A stretch of 32,737 bases of DNA. Origin: Actinomycetota bacterium (GTDB lineage: Bacteria; Actinomycetota; Actinomycetes; Nanopelagicales; Nanopelagicaceae). Location: NCBI GenBank assembly GCA_016870975.1, contig VGAE01000001.1, positions 133,637 through 166,373 of the forward strand, read 5' to 3'. The notes under the pieces were generated by a model. The model searched no databases. It saw nothing but the letters and a program-made list of their open reading frames with translations, and was not told the DNA's origin. Position 1 is the first letter of the stretch. Each line of letters opens with the position of its first letter. Made by a program: the position numbers and the translations under genes. Of the stretch, positions 18,008-26,450 are shown in pieces.

Positions 18008-19191
18008 CGTTTAGTAATTTTAAATAGCACCAGTGCCAGTATTGCACTAACTGCTGATCCTAAAATCACAGCCATAACTGCGATATCTTGAAGAGCGCGA
18101 TCATCAAAGGCTAGTTTTGCTATGAAAATTGCAACGGTAAACCCGATTCCGGCAACGCTTCCAGTGGCAATGAGAGCGGGGGCCGAGGTTTTCTCAGGCA
18201 AATCGATTAGTCCGCGCGATGCGAATAGTTTAGAGGTAGCAAAAATTCCAAGTGGTTTACCTACGACCAAACCAAAGAAAATTCCCCAGGCAATCGGCGA
18301 ACTCAGAGCGGTTCCGATTACATCACTAGAAAGTGCAACCCCGGAATTGCTAAAGGCAAATAGGGGAACCACCAAGAAACTTGATAACGGATGCAATCTA
18401 GATTCCAAAACTTCTACGGCTGTAAGACGGCCATCTTCGCCATCTTCCAACTTGCTATTCTCTGAATTAATGGCGGGCGTCAATAACCCCATAATGACTC
18501 CGGCAAGAGTTGGGTGTAACCCAGCGCGATAAAGGCTATACCAGAGTAAGGCTCCTGCGGGTAGGTAAAACCAGGGGCTGCGCGCTCGGAACTTCTGGAG
18601 AAGGAAGGTCGCAACTATCGCCACGAAAGCACCTGCGCCCCAGGAAATAACTACTCCGGTTGAATAAACAACGGCGATTATCAAAATCGCGGCAATGTCA
18701 TCCATAACAGCTAACGCAAGCAGGAAAGCTCGCAAGCCGGCGCCAGCCTGGGCTCCGATAATCGCCATTAGACCAACTGCCAGCGCAATATCGGTTGCAA
18801 CAGGAATTGCCCAACCTGAGGGAGCAATATCTCCAGCAAAAATCAGATAGATCACTGCCGGAAAGGCCATACCGCCGAGCGCTGCGATAAATGGCGCAAG
18901 TGCGCTCTTAAAACTCGAGAGATGTCCTGAAGTGAGTTCGCGTTTAATTTCAAGTCCGACAACAAAGAAGAATAAAGTCATAAAGGCATAGTTGATTAAC
19001 TTAAGAACTGTTAGAGAGATGAAAATTCCAGGAAAATCAATCTCAAATGAATAATCCAAAATAGAGAAATATTGGTCGGCGAGAGATGTATTTGCAATTA
19101 CCATTCCTAAGAGAGCCGCTATGACAAGAACGGTGCCCGAAGAGCTCTCATTCTGAAGGAAATCCCGGAGCGGATAGATTCGCCGTTTCAT
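18004..19191 (-). CDS. nhaA: Na+/H+ antiporter NhaA
   Basis: It exports Na+ in exchange for H+ and so controls cytoplasmic sodium and pH. The 395-residue protein has about 12 membrane segments and the functional motifs GWAIPVATDIALAVGLMA (unwound helix) and ALAVMDDIAAILIIAVVYS, whose two adjacent Asp residues are the ion-binding pair. VVGLEIKRELTSG and GKPLGIFATSKL are also conserved. All key residues are intact. It is divergent from the Old Yellow Enzyme gene, with only 37 bp between the start codons, and CATAGT lies 6 nt before its ATG. It ends tail-to-tail with the DUF2231 gene. Confidence 0.96.
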   Translation of the reverse strand: MKRRIYPLRDFLQNESSSGTVLVIAALLGMVIANTSLADQYFSILDYSFEIDFPGIFISLTVLKLINYAFMTLFFFVVGLEIKRELTSGHLSSFKSALAPFIAALGGMAFPAVIYLIFAGDIAPSGWAIPVATDIALAVGLMAIIGAQAGAGLRAFLLALAVMDDIAAILIIAVVYSTGVVISWGAGAFVAIVATFLLQKFRARSPWFYLPAGALLWYSLYRAGLHPTLAGVIMGLLTPAINSENSKLEDGEDGRLTAVEVLESRLHPLSSFLVVPLFAFSNSGVALSSDVIGTALSSPIAWGIFFGLVVGKPLGIFATSKLFASRGLIDLPEKTSAPALIATGSVAGIGFTVAIFIAKLAFDDRALQDIAVMAVILGSAVSAILALVLFKITKR

Positions 19192-19215
19192 GTGCTAACT
19201 ATGCCAAAAAGGGCT

Positions 19216-19221
19216 TAGGCT
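19216..19221 (+). promoter_or_regulatory. -10 box of the Old Yellow Enzyme gene (leaderless)
   Basis: TAGGCT is followed after 7 nt by the ATG at 19229; no ribosome-binding site is present. Confidence 0.42.
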
Positions 19222-19228
19222 TTATCGC

Positions 19229-20293
19229 ATGTCTTATCTCTTCTCGCCCTTGACTGTACGCGGTATCACCATGCAAAACCGCGCTTGGGTAAGTCCGATG
19301 TGCCAATACTCGGCACACGAAGGCGTTGCCACGAATTGGCATGATGTCCACATCGGCTCCTTTGCAACAGGCGGAGCTGGCTTGATCGTGATGGAAGCGA
19401 CTGGCGTAGTTCCTGAAGGAAGAATTTCAACTCAATGTCTTGGGATCTGGAATGAAAAACAACGAGACCGACTAATCCCAATCGTGGAATTCGCTCATTC
19501 CATGGGAACAAAAATAGGAATTCAATTAGCGCACGCTGGAAGAAAAGGTTCTTGCTTGCCACCGTGGAGTGAGCGACCCATGGCCACTTTGCAAGAAGGT
19601 GGCTGGGAATGTTTAGCGCCAAGTGCCATTTCTTTTGGCGGAAAATATCCGACGCCTCGGGCGCTAACGATTTCAGAGATTGATAAGTTAATAATTTCAT
19701 TTGGAAATGCCGCTAAACGTGCAATATCTGCCGGTTTTGACTTAGTTGAAATTCATGGCGCTCATGGATATTTGATTCATCAATTCCTCTCCCCGATTTC
19801 AAATATCCGTACCGATGAATTCGGTGGCAGTTTTGAAAATCGCACTCGCTTCTTGAGAGAGATTACGAAATCGGTAAGAGCCAATATTCCGGATTCAATG
19901 CCACTTTTTCTAAGAATCTCAGCATCTGATTGGCTCGAAGGTGGTTGGAGTATCGAAGAATCAATTTTGCTAGCCAAAGAGTTGAAGGATCTCGGTGTTG
20001 ATTTAGTCGATGTATCTTCTGGAGGAACTAGTTCGGGCGCCCCAGTGCCGGTTGGCCCTGGATATCAGGTGCCATTCTCTGACCGAATTAAAAATGAGGC
20101 GAAGATTCTTACCGCAGCAGTCGGTCTAATTACCGATGCGCTTCAAGCTGAGGAGATTGTCGCCTCCGGAAAAGCAGATGCGGTGATGATGGCTAGAGAG
20201 ATGTTGCGTAACCCGAGATGGCCGTTAGCCGCTGCAAAATTACTAGGTGCAGAAGTCGCTTGGCCGCTTCAATTACTTCGAGGCCAGAACTGA
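19229..20293 (+). CDS. NADH:flavin oxidoreductase, Old Yellow Enzyme (YqjM-like)
   Basis: An FMN-dependent ene-reductase that reduces activated C=C bonds of enals, enones or nitro compounds. The 354-residue TIM barrel starts MSYLFSPLTVRGITMQNRAW and has VSPMCQYSA (the Cys and Tyr of the YqjM class), IGIQLAHAGRKGS, the His pair in DLVEIHGAHGYLIHQFLSP, SNIRTDEFGGSFENRTRF, and VGLITDA with a C-terminal phosphate-binding MMAREMLRNPRWP. This is the thermophilic-like/YqjM subgroup, often linked to oxidative or electrophile stress. Its 3' end overlaps the convergent LLM pseudogene by 21 bp. Confidence 0.93.
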   Translation: MSYLFSPLTVRGITMQNRAWVSPMCQYSAHEGVATNWHDVHIGSFATGGAGLIVMEATGVVPEGRISTQCLGIWNEKQRDRLIPIVEFAHSMGTKIGIQLAHAGRKGSCLPPWSERPMATLQEGGWECLAPSAISFGGKYPTPRALTISEIDKLIISFGNAAKRAISAGFDLVEIHGAHGYLIHQFLSPISNIRTDEFGGSFENRTRFLREITKSVRANIPDSMPLFLRISASDWLEGGWSIEESILLAKELKDLGVDLVDVSSGGTSSGAPVPVGPGYQVPFSDRIKNEAKILTAAVGLITDALQAEEIVASGKADAVMMAREMLRNPRWPLAAAKLLGAEVAWPLQLLRGQN

Positions 20294-21327
20294 GGCCAGG
20301 CGCTCGGCAAGAATCTCTCGAACTCTAGGAACAACTTTTGTCGCATAGAGCTCAATAGATTTCATCAATTTCGCTTGAGGCAGCGGGCCATTTGCATATT
20401 TGAAATCAAATCGATCCGCGCCAACAGAATCAATTGCGTACGCAATCTTTTGGGCGACAGTTTCCGGGCTTCCAACATAAAGGGAGCCATGGCGAACTTC
20501 ATTTAAATAGTGCTCTTTCGTGGTCGGACCCAACCACGTTCACGGCCAATTCGTCCGAACATGGCGTAGTAGTGTGGCCACTGCTCTTCAATAGCAACTT
20601 CATCGCTATCGCTGATATGACCCGGTCAATGAATTGAAATAGTCAATTTCTCTTTGCCAAATTCGGCCATCGCCCTGGCGTAAAGATCTGCAAATGGTTT
20701 AAAGCGAGCCGGATCTCCACCAATAATCGCGAGTGCTAGATGTGCGCCGACGCGAGCTGCGCGAACTACCGATTCAGGTGTGCCGCCAACTCTAATTCGT
20801 AGCGGGATAGATCCGCGTTCAGTTTTTAGATAGTTCTCTTGATTGGAAAGTGGTTCTCGAGTTGTGCCGGACCAAGTTACTGGTCGCTCTTTCAAAGCCT
20901 CCGCTAAAAGTTGCAACTTCTCCTCAAACAAAACTCCATAATCAGATAGCTCGTATCCGAACAACGGGAAAGATTCAATAAAGGAGCGACGGCCTGAAGT
21001 TATTTCGGCGCGACCATTTGAAAGAGCATCAATTAAGGCGAATCTTTGATAAGCCCGAATTGGGTCATCGCTGGATAGAACAGTTACACCAGTCCCCAGA
21101 CCAGTTTTCTTCGTTACGGTAGCCAGACCGGCAAGCACTACATCTGGAGCTGAAACCGCAAAGTCATCTCGGTGATGTTCGCCGACATCTAAATGATCAA
21201 GTCCAAGTTAATCGGCTAAGACTCCTTGGGCAATAACATTTCTAAGCGGCTGGCCAGCGCCAATAAACGCACTGGAGTAGTCGTGTTGCATATCGCCGAA
21301 GGTGTCGAGTCCGAATTGGATCTTCAT
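20273..21327 (-). pseudogene. LLM-class flavin-dependent monooxygenase, multiply disrupted
   Basis: Read from the ATG at 21327 (MKIQFGLDTFGDMQHDYSSA) the protein is a luciferase-like monooxygenase of about 350 residues with the typical LDVGEHHRDDFAVSAPDVVL, TVLSSDDPIRAYQRFALIDA, RAEITSGRRSF, RIRVGGTPESVVRAAR, RHGSLYVGSPETVAQKIAY and MKSIELYATKVVPRVRE. Three lesions break it: TAA at codon 40 (21208-21210), TGA at codon 234 (20626-20628), where relatives read SxHSPGH, and a -1 frameshift at CCC 20529-20531 that fits loss of one G from a GGGG run. The residual sequence is otherwise family-like, so decay is recent. The promoter region still carries a perfect operator-like palindrome. Isolated pieces of 170 and 86 codons remain open but are not genes. 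Confidence 0.92.
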
Positions 21328-21333
21328 GGCTGT

Positions 21334-21339
21334 AACCTA
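21334..21339 (-). promoter_or_regulatory. -10 box of the LLM pseudogene
   Basis: On the minus strand TAGGTT stands 6 nt before the ATG at 21327. The palindrome at 21348-21365 covers the matching -35 region. Confidence 0.42.
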
Positions 21340-21347
21340 CCTTAAGA

Positions 21348-21365
21348 TAGTTGAATCTTCAACTA
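21348..21365. promoter_or_regulatory. Perfect 18-bp palindrome, putative MarR operator
   Basis: TAGTTGAATCTTCAACTA: two perfect 8-bp half-sites around a 2-bp centre. It lies 20 bp before the LLM pseudogene start and 4 bp past the end of the ABC permease gene. It shares the half-site TAGTTGAA and overall layout with 15348-15365 before the marR gene. Binding by that regulator is inferred. Confidence 0.75.
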
Positions 21366-21369
21366 ATAA

Positions 21370-22173
21370 TTAAGAGGCGACATCGCGTCGGCGGAAAGTT
21401 AACCCTGAGGCCAGCGCCGCCACTAATAGCAGGGTGCTTACCCGGATTAGCGCCTCGGTGTAGGTAAGTGACTCAGCTACCCCGAGCGGCGAACCTCCGG
21501 CGGCTACGACCCCAAGTAGCGAGCCTGGCATCCAATCAGCCGACGGGCGCCAAGCGATTGAGACGATTGATTCGACCACTAAGAGCCAACCGACTCCAAT
21601 AGAGATAGAGCTAATTGGTGAACGCAGAATTAAACCTAGGACCATTCCGATCGTTCCATAGCCGATTGTTGAGATAAGTACATTTCCAAAAGTTTCTAAT
21701 AAATCCATTCGAGCTTGAGCAGTCTGCCAAGCTGCAGTTTCTACCTTTGCCGTTCCAGAGAGGGCAAAGGCGAGAGCCACGCTCGTAATTGCGCTAATAA
21801 TTACGCTAATCAACGCGAAGATAGACATTGATAAATACTTACCGACAAGAAGGCGAATTCGCCTCGGCTCTCTTACCAAGAGGTTGCGGAGAGTTCCGTA
21901 TGTGTATTCCTGTGCAGTTTGGGCGGCGAATACACAGAGAGCCACCAGACCAAGTAATCCAGCCGAGTTACTAAAACCAATCGTTATTCCAGATGAGAGT
22001 GCAAGCACCTCACGCGTTATTCGCATACCGCGTTCAGCATTACCAGTATCAGAATCAATTAATAGAAAGAGTAGAGAAACGATTAGCGCTGTGACGGCGA
22101 TTACCGCACCCATACTTCCTAAAAAGAGAGTTGGCCGGCGCAATTTTCGCCATTCGGCGAGAAATATCTTCAA
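21370..22173 (-). CDS. ABC-2 type transporter permease
   Basis: A 267-residue membrane subunit with about six hydrophobic segments. It starts MKIFLAEWRKLRRPTLFLGS, typical of ABC-2/NatB-like permeases, and carries the family region AAQTAQEYTYGTLRNLLVREPRR after TM2, then IGYGTIGMVLGLILRSP. It overlaps the ATP-binding gene by 4 bp (ATGA) and would pair with it as a homodimer-type exporter. The substrate is unknown; such pairs serve antibiotic or lipid export or cell-envelope functions. Confidence 0.85.
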   Translation of the reverse strand: MKIFLAEWRKLRRPTLFLGSMGAVIAVTALIVSLLFLLIDSDTGNAERGMRITREVLALSSGITIGFSNSAGLLGLVALCVFAAQTAQEYTYGTLRNLLVREPRRIRLLVGKYLSMSIFALISVIISAITSVALAFALSGTAKVETAAWQTAQARMDLLETFGNVLISTIGYGTIGMVLGLILRSPISSISIGVGWLLVVESIVSIAWRPSADWMPGSLLGVVAAGGSPLGVAESLTYTEALIRVSTLLLVAALASGLTFRRRDVAS

Positions 22174-23069
22174 TTCTCCTCCGTCATTTCGAAGAAGGTC
22201 TCTTCCAGATTTGGCCTTACCGGAGTCAGTTGGCGCAATAAAATGTTATTTTCGAATGCTAAACGATTCAAGTCGGCGCTCCAATCTTCACCAGCATATA
22301 CTCTAAGCAAATCGCCGTCTATAACAGCTGGGTGGCCCGCGGCATCGACTAAATTCTTAAGTTTGATTAGATCTGAAGCTGAAGCTGGGCGAGCAACAAT
22401 TATGGGCCGAGATCGATGTAATAAATCTATTGTCTTGCCAAAGAAAATAACTTCGCCTTTGCTCAACATAACTAGGTACTCAGAAATCATCTCAATTTCG
22501 GAAAGTAAATGTGAAGAGACAAAAACGGTAACGCCTTGCTTTGCTAAATTTGAGAGCAGATCTCTAATCTCTTGAATTCCAGCGGGATCGAGACCATTAG
22601 TTGGCTCATCTAAAATCAAGAGTTTTGGATTAGGAAGTAGCGCTGCTGCAATTCCTAGTCGCTGTTTCATTCCAAGCGAGTAAGTCTTGTACTTATCTCC
22701 GCCACGACCAGATAAGCCAACTAGATCAATTAGCTCTGGAACTCGGTCATGCGAATATCCACCTAAGGTCGCAAGCACCTTTAGGTTTTCAGCTCCCGAA
22801 AGCGCCGGATAAAAAGCCGGTCCCTCAATCATCGCTCCAACTTTGGAGAGATATCGCTCGGGGTGCGAAATTGGTTCATCCAAAATCTGGCCGCTTCCAG
22901 AAGTCGGCTCAATAAGACTTAACAGTACGCGAATCGTGGTTGTTTTACCTGAGCCATTTGGGCCGACAAAACCACAGATAGTGCCGAGCGGTACTTCAAA
23001 TGTTGCCCCATTTACCGCTACCAAGTCACCATAACGTTTGGTCAATCCTGAAACTGAAATTGCGCTCAT
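22170..23069 (-). CDS. ABC transporter ATP-binding protein (BcrA/CcmA-type)
   Basis: A 299-residue ATPase energising export by the adjacent permease. It shows Walker A FVGPNGSGKTTTIR (near residue 38), a Q-loop region SKVGAMIEGPAFYPALSG (Glu in place of the usual Gln, as in BcrA-type proteins), the signature YSLGMKQRLGIAAALL, Walker B LLILDEPTNGLDP and the H-loop VFVSSHLLSEIE. The C-terminal ~70 residues match the drug-exporter extension. TAAAGT (23076-23081) lies 6 nt before the ATG at 23069, consistent with a leaderless transcript. The upstream neighbour on the same strand is the 37-residue Cys-rich gene. Confidence 0.9.
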   Translation of the reverse strand: MSAISVSGLTKRYGDLVAVNGATFEVPLGTICGFVGPNGSGKTTTIRVLLSLIEPTSGSGQILDEPISHPERYLSKVGAMIEGPAFYPALSGAENLKVLATLGGYSHDRVPELIDLVGLSGRGGDKYKTYSLGMKQRLGIAAALLPNPKLLILDEPTNGLDPAGIQEIRDLLSNLAKQGVTVFVSSHLLSEIEMISEYLVMLSKGEVIFFGKTIDLLHRSRPIIVARPASASDLIKLKNLVDAAGHPAVIDGDLLRVYAGEDWSADLNRLAFENNILLRQLTPVRPNLEETFFEMTEEN

Positions 23070-23075
23070 TCGCTC

Positions 23076-23081
23076 ACTTTA
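23076..23081 (-). promoter_or_regulatory. -10 box of the ABC exporter operon (leaderless)
   Basis: On the minus strand TAAAGT is placed 6 nt before the ATG at 23069. Confidence 0.45.
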
Positions 23082-23111
23082 ATAGTAGTTACTGGAATCG
23101 TGTCAGTTCGC

Positions 23112-23225
23112 TTAACAACTACATATCTGATCTTGAGTCAATCCAGCGAAAGCAGTATCAAGGTGTTCGCCACATCCGCGATAGGTGTACTTGCCACATT
23201 TCTCACAGATCACGCGGCTACACAT
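23112..23225 (-). CDS. Small Cys-rich putative zinc-binding protein (37 aa)
   Basis: A short frame starting MCSRVICEKCGKYTYRGCGE and ending LTQDQICSC. The pattern CxxCGKxTxxGCGxHxD...CxC is one I recall from a widespread family of tiny uncharacterised proteins, usually read CxxCGKxTWxGCGxHV...RCxC. Here Tyr replaces the usual Trp. Cys7, Cys10, Cys18, His21, Cys35 and Cys37 could bind one zinc ion. An in-frame ATG at 23246 would add seven residues (MASRVVA) and is an alternative start. No function is established. It is transcribed divergently from the FAD oxidoreductase at 23273, and lies upstream of the ABC pair on the same strand. Confidence 0.75.
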   Translation of the reverse strand: MCSRVICEKCGKYTYRGCGEHLDTAFAGLTQDQICSC

Positions 23226-23272
23226 GGCCACAACTCTACTCGCCATATGTGAGCTTCTGATTCAATACGCCA

Positions 23273-24607
23273 ATGCGCGTTGTCGTAATTGGCGCTGGAG
23301 TTATTGGTTCTTCCATCGCCCTCCAGTTAACAAGACGGGGCCACGAGGTCATTGTTATCGACCGCAATTCTGCCGCTGGAATGGGTTCAACTAGCGCCTC
23401 TAGCGCTGTCGTCCGATTCAATTACTCGACTTTTGATGCAGTTGCACTTTCTTGGGAGTCATACTTCTTATGGAAAGACTGGAGGTCGCTAATTGATGGT
23501 GATCGGCCCAATTCGCAGAACCACTATGCCGAGCTTATGGATCGCGGATATGTGATGTTAGATGTTCCAGTTCTTTCCAATGAGCGAACGATGCGACTTT
23601 TTGATCAAGCAGAAATTCCTTATGAAATCTGGGATTCAAACACGTTAAAGGTTCGGATGCCAGGAATTGATGCCGGAAGATACTGGCCAAATAAACCGGT
23701 TAAATCAGATGAATTCTGGGAACCAGCAACTGAGGAATTGGGTGGAATTTTCACTCCAGTTGGTGGTTACGTAAGTGATCCACTTTTGGCGGCTCAAAAT
23801 CTTGCTGAAGCCGCTCGACAAGCGGGAGCTATTTTTCGATTTCGTAAAGCAGTAACTGCAATTTCTAAAAATAATGATGGTCGAATAAAGAGCGTCGCAA
23901 TCTCTGACTTTGATAATGAAGTTAAGAAAATTCTTCAATCCGGAGTTGAAAACCTGGAGTGTGATGCTGTCGTAAATGTGGCAGGGCCTTGGTCAACGAT
24001 GATTAACCGAATGGTTGGCGCCGGAAGTGACTTCACGGTAGAGGTGAAGCCGATGCGACAAGAAGTTCACCAAATTTCATCTCCCAAAGATTTACTACCA
24101 GGACCAATCATGGGCGATCTTGATTTAGGAACTTATGTTCGTTCAGGTCCCGGTGGCATTACCCTGGTTGGCGGGACTGAACCGGAATGCGATACCTGGC
24201 ACTGGGTAGAACCAGATCAGGTTGATCAAGTAAATATGACTCGTACGGTAGAGGTTTTTGAATCCCAGAGCTATCGCTTTGCTCGACGCTTCCCTGCCGC
24301 TCAGATTCCCTCTAATCCGGTAGGAGTCGTCGGCGTTTACGATGTTTCATCCGATTGGACGCCAATTTATGACAAGACTGATGTTCCGGGCTTTTATGTG
24401 GCTATTGGAACTAGCGGAAATCAATTTAAAAATGCGCCGGGCGTTGGATTCATCATGGCTCATCTAATTGAACAAGTCGAAGGCGGCAGCAAACATGATG
24501 ATGCTCCGGTTGTTTACAAATGTGAGAAAACTAACCACGAAATCAATCTTGGAACATTTTCGAGAAAGCGTGATCGAAACGCTACTAGCGGAACCGTGAT
24601 GGGTTAG
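23273..24607 (+). CDS. FAD-dependent oxidoreductase, DAO family
   Basis: A 444-residue flavoprotein of the D-amino-acid oxidase/sarcosine oxidase superfamily. It starts with the FAD-binding Rossmann motif MRVVVIGAGVIGSSIALQL and has the following acidic VIVIDRN. Then come GSTSASSAVVRFNYST, GGYVSDPLLAAQNLAEAARQ in the substrate domain, CDAVVNVAGPWS, and a C-terminal GFYVAIGTSGNQFKNAPGVG that closes the FAD site. It probably oxidises an amino acid or N-methylated/secondary amine, giving an imine; the exact substrate cannot be read. TTCAAT lies 6 nt before the ATG at 23273. It ends convergently with the racemase gene (4-bp overlap), within a likely amino-acid salvage region. Confidence 0.88.
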   Translation: MRVVVIGAGVIGSSIALQLTRRGHEVIVIDRNSAAGMGSTSASSAVVRFNYSTFDAVALSWESYFLWKDWRSLIDGDRPNSQNHYAELMDRGYVMLDVPVLSNERTMRLFDQAEIPYEIWDSNTLKVRMPGIDAGRYWPNKPVKSDEFWEPATEELGGIFTPVGGYVSDPLLAAQNLAEAARQAGAIFRFRKAVTAISKNNDGRIKSVAISDFDNEVKKILQSGVENLECDAVVNVAGPWSTMINRMVGAGSDFTVEVKPMRQEVHQISSPKDLLPGPIMGDLDLGTYVRSGPGGITLVGGTEPECDTWHWVEPDQVDQVNMTRTVEVFESQSYRFARRFPAAQIPSNPVGVVGVYDVSSDWTPIYDKTDVPGFYVAIGTSGNQFKNAPGVGFIMAHLIEQVEGGSKHDDAPVVYKCEKTNHEINLGTFSRKRDRNATSGTVMG

Positions 24608-25707
24608 AGCTTTACCTCATCGCGTTTCTGAGCAATTGAATTTAAAAACTCTTCATCTACAGCAACGCCGATACCTGGTTTATCTGGAACATCCAGCTGA
24701 CCATTCTTCATAATGAACGGCTCAGTAATGTCCCGCTTGTAATATCGATTAGAGGCGGAGGTGTCGCCGGGCAGCTTAAAACCATCTAGAGCAGCTAGTG
24801 CAACATTCGCAGCCCGACCAATTCCAGATTCCAACATTCCGCCGCACCAAACTGGAATATTAATGCTCTGGCAGTAATCATGTATTGCTCTCGATTCAAG
24901 ATAGCCACCGACCCGCCCCGGCTTTACATTTATCACCGATGTCGCTTTCAATTCAATCGCATCTTGAGCAGTTTGAAGGGAAATTATCGACTCATCTAAG
25001 CAGACAGGGGTCTTGGCTTTTGCCGCTAATTTGGCATGCCCGACTATGTCATGCTCGTGAAGAGGTTGTTCATTTAATAGTAAATTGAATTGATCTAATT
25101 GCAAAAGATGGCCGATATCTGATCTTGTATATGCCTGGTTGGCATCCACTTGCATCAAAGTATTTGGATACAACTCTCTGATGCGACTTACTGGCTTGAT
25201 ATCCCAGCCTGGCTTAATCTTTAATTTAATTCGTTTGTAGCCTTCAGCAATATATCCCGCTACCTCTTCCTCTAATTTCTCAATACTCGATGAAATTCCT
25301 ACTGAAACTCCGCAATCAACTTTGGTTCGGGTTGCGCCAAAAAATTCCACAAAGGAACGGTTTTCGCTCTTTAATTGCGCATCCAAACAGGCAGTCTCGA
25401 GGGCGGCTTTTGCCATTGGGTGTCCTAGGAATGGTTCCAAAATTTTGAAAATCTCAGCTACCTCAAACTCACCAGCTTCTTTTAACGCGGGCAGAAAGAA
25501 CGTCTTTATTACATCGACACAGCCAGTGAGATATTCACTTGAGTAAAGGGGCTCGGCCATCGCGACACATTCCGACCAACCAATTCCAAGATTTGTGTGA
25601 GCCTTAACTACAACCAGATGCCGCACATTCTGGGTGCTAAATGAGGTTTGAAACGGTCTAATAAGAGGTAAGTCTGCGTAGATGAATTCAATTTTTTCAA
25701 TCTTCAT
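24604..25707 (-). CDS. N-succinylamino acid racemase / o-succinylbenzoate synthase-type enolase superfamily enzyme
   Basis: A 367-residue member of the NSAR/OSBS family. The N-terminal capping domain includes RPFQTSFSTQ. The barrel carries all catalytic residues at nearly the numbering of the Amycolatopsis N-acylamino acid racemase: the KLK motif (Lys161, Lys163), metal ligands Asp188 (QVDAN), Glu213 (LNEQP) and Asp238 (CLDES), and Lys262 (NVKPG). CGGMLESGIGRAAN follows. It racemises N-succinyl (N-acyl) amino acids or dehydrates SHCHC to o-succinylbenzoate for menaquinone. Its start codon follows the stop of a GNAT gene with no gap and there are no men genes nearby, so racemase is the more likely role. 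Such dual activity is well known in the family. Confidence 0.88.
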   Translation of the reverse strand: MKIEKIEFIYADLPLIRPFQTSFSTQNVRHLVVVKAHTNLGIGWSECVAMAEPLYSSEYLTGCVDVIKTFFLPALKEAGEFEVAEIFKILEPFLGHPMAKAALETACLDAQLKSENRSFVEFFGATRTKVDCGVSVGISSSIEKLEEEVAGYIAEGYKRIKLKIKPGWDIKPVSRIRELYPNTLMQVDANQAYTRSDIGHLLQLDQFNLLLNEQPLHEHDIVGHAKLAAKAKTPVCLDESIISLQTAQDAIELKATSVINVKPGRVGGYLESRAIHDYCQSINIPVWCGGMLESGIGRAANVALAALDGFKLPGDTSASNRYYKRDITEPFIMKNGQLDVPDKPGIGVAVDEEFLNSIAQKRDEVKL

Positions 25708-26415
25708 TTAAACCTCACTCAATATGTATTTTGGGTTGCCATTTGGATTTTTCTGAAAATCCACGATCTGCCAACCGGCGTCCAATTTAGGCTTTAGCGC
25801 ATCGCGAACTTGTTTTCGCCAAGCCCGAGCACTTTCAATATCACTCTGGCGAAGCGCGACAATTTCGCTCGGGATTTCAACTTCAATTGAATTTCTTTCT
25901 GGAGCTAGAACTGGGCTTTCCGTGACGTCCCATTCAACGAGAATTCGGTCTGATGCATCTCCTGCATTTATTGAATCGGCCATTTCCCCATAGAAATTTA
26001 CATAGTATTTGATTGCCTTAGTTTTCAATATTGCAATATTGAGCCAGGCATTTCGCGCAACAAGTGGATCAAATGTCCATTTAATTTTGCGATATCCCTC
26101 TCTTCTCGCCCACTCTTTCTGGTGCAATTTTAATCCAAGGCCAATACCTTTATCTTGTTGGCTCGGAAGTACTGCTGCCATATGTGAGTGGATATAGAAA
26201 GTTCCATCGCCATCTTTTGCTGGAAACCCAAAAGCCGCTCCCACGATTTCGCCACCGATAAACGCTCCAGATAAATATGAACCGCTATGCATTAACGCTT
26301 GGAGAAAATTCGGAGCAATTTGTGTCCCCTCACTGGAGGCAGGCCAGACAGTGTCGAATAGATATCGCCCAAGTTGTTGATCGGCAAGTGTCTCTAAAAA
26401 TCGGTATTCGACCAT
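25708..26415 (-). CDS. GNAT-family acyltransferase, candidate N-succinyltransferase for amino acids
   Basis: A 235-residue protein of the predicted acetyltransferase group COG3375 (assigned from memory of sequence style). It contains the GNAT core with FIGGEIVGAAFGFPA, the CoA-binding loop in LPSQQDKGIGLGLKLHQKEWA, the KIKWTFDPLVARNAW strand, and a C-terminal extension ending GWQIVDFQKNPNGNPKYIL. The stop abuts the racemase ATG (TAA-ATG), so the two are coupled. In Geobacillus kaustophilus a GNAT succinyl-CoA:D-amino acid N-succinyltransferase is encoded beside NSAR; by that analogy this enzyme would succinylate D-amino acids. The acyl donor and substrate are inference. It is divergent from the S9 peptidase. 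Confidence 0.78.
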   Translation of the reverse strand: MVEYRFLETLADQQLGRYLFDTVWPASSEGTQIAPNFLQALMHSGSYLSGAFIGGEIVGAAFGFPAKDGDGTFYIHSHMAAVLPSQQDKGIGLGLKLHQKEWARREGYRKIKWTFDPLVARNAWLNIAILKTKAIKYYVNFYGEMADSINAGDASDRILVEWDVTESPVLAPERNSIEVEIPSEIVALRQSDIESARAWRKQVRDALKPKLDAGWQIVDFQKNPNGNPKYILSEV

Positions 26416-26438
26416 TGGGACATCTTGCCAACTTTCAG

Positions 26439-26444
26439 TAGATT
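26439..26444 (+). promoter_or_regulatory. -10 box of the S9 peptidase operon (leaderless)
   Basis: TAGATT is followed after 6 nt by the ATG at 26451. The divergent GNAT start codon is only 35 bp away, so the two promoters overlap. Confidence 0.5.
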
Positions 26445-26450
26445 CCCGAT

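Noticed and set aside
20273-20533. Separate 86-residue gene (LLM C-terminus)
   Set aside because: It is the 3' part of the broken LLM monooxygenase after a one-base frameshift and has no independent start context.
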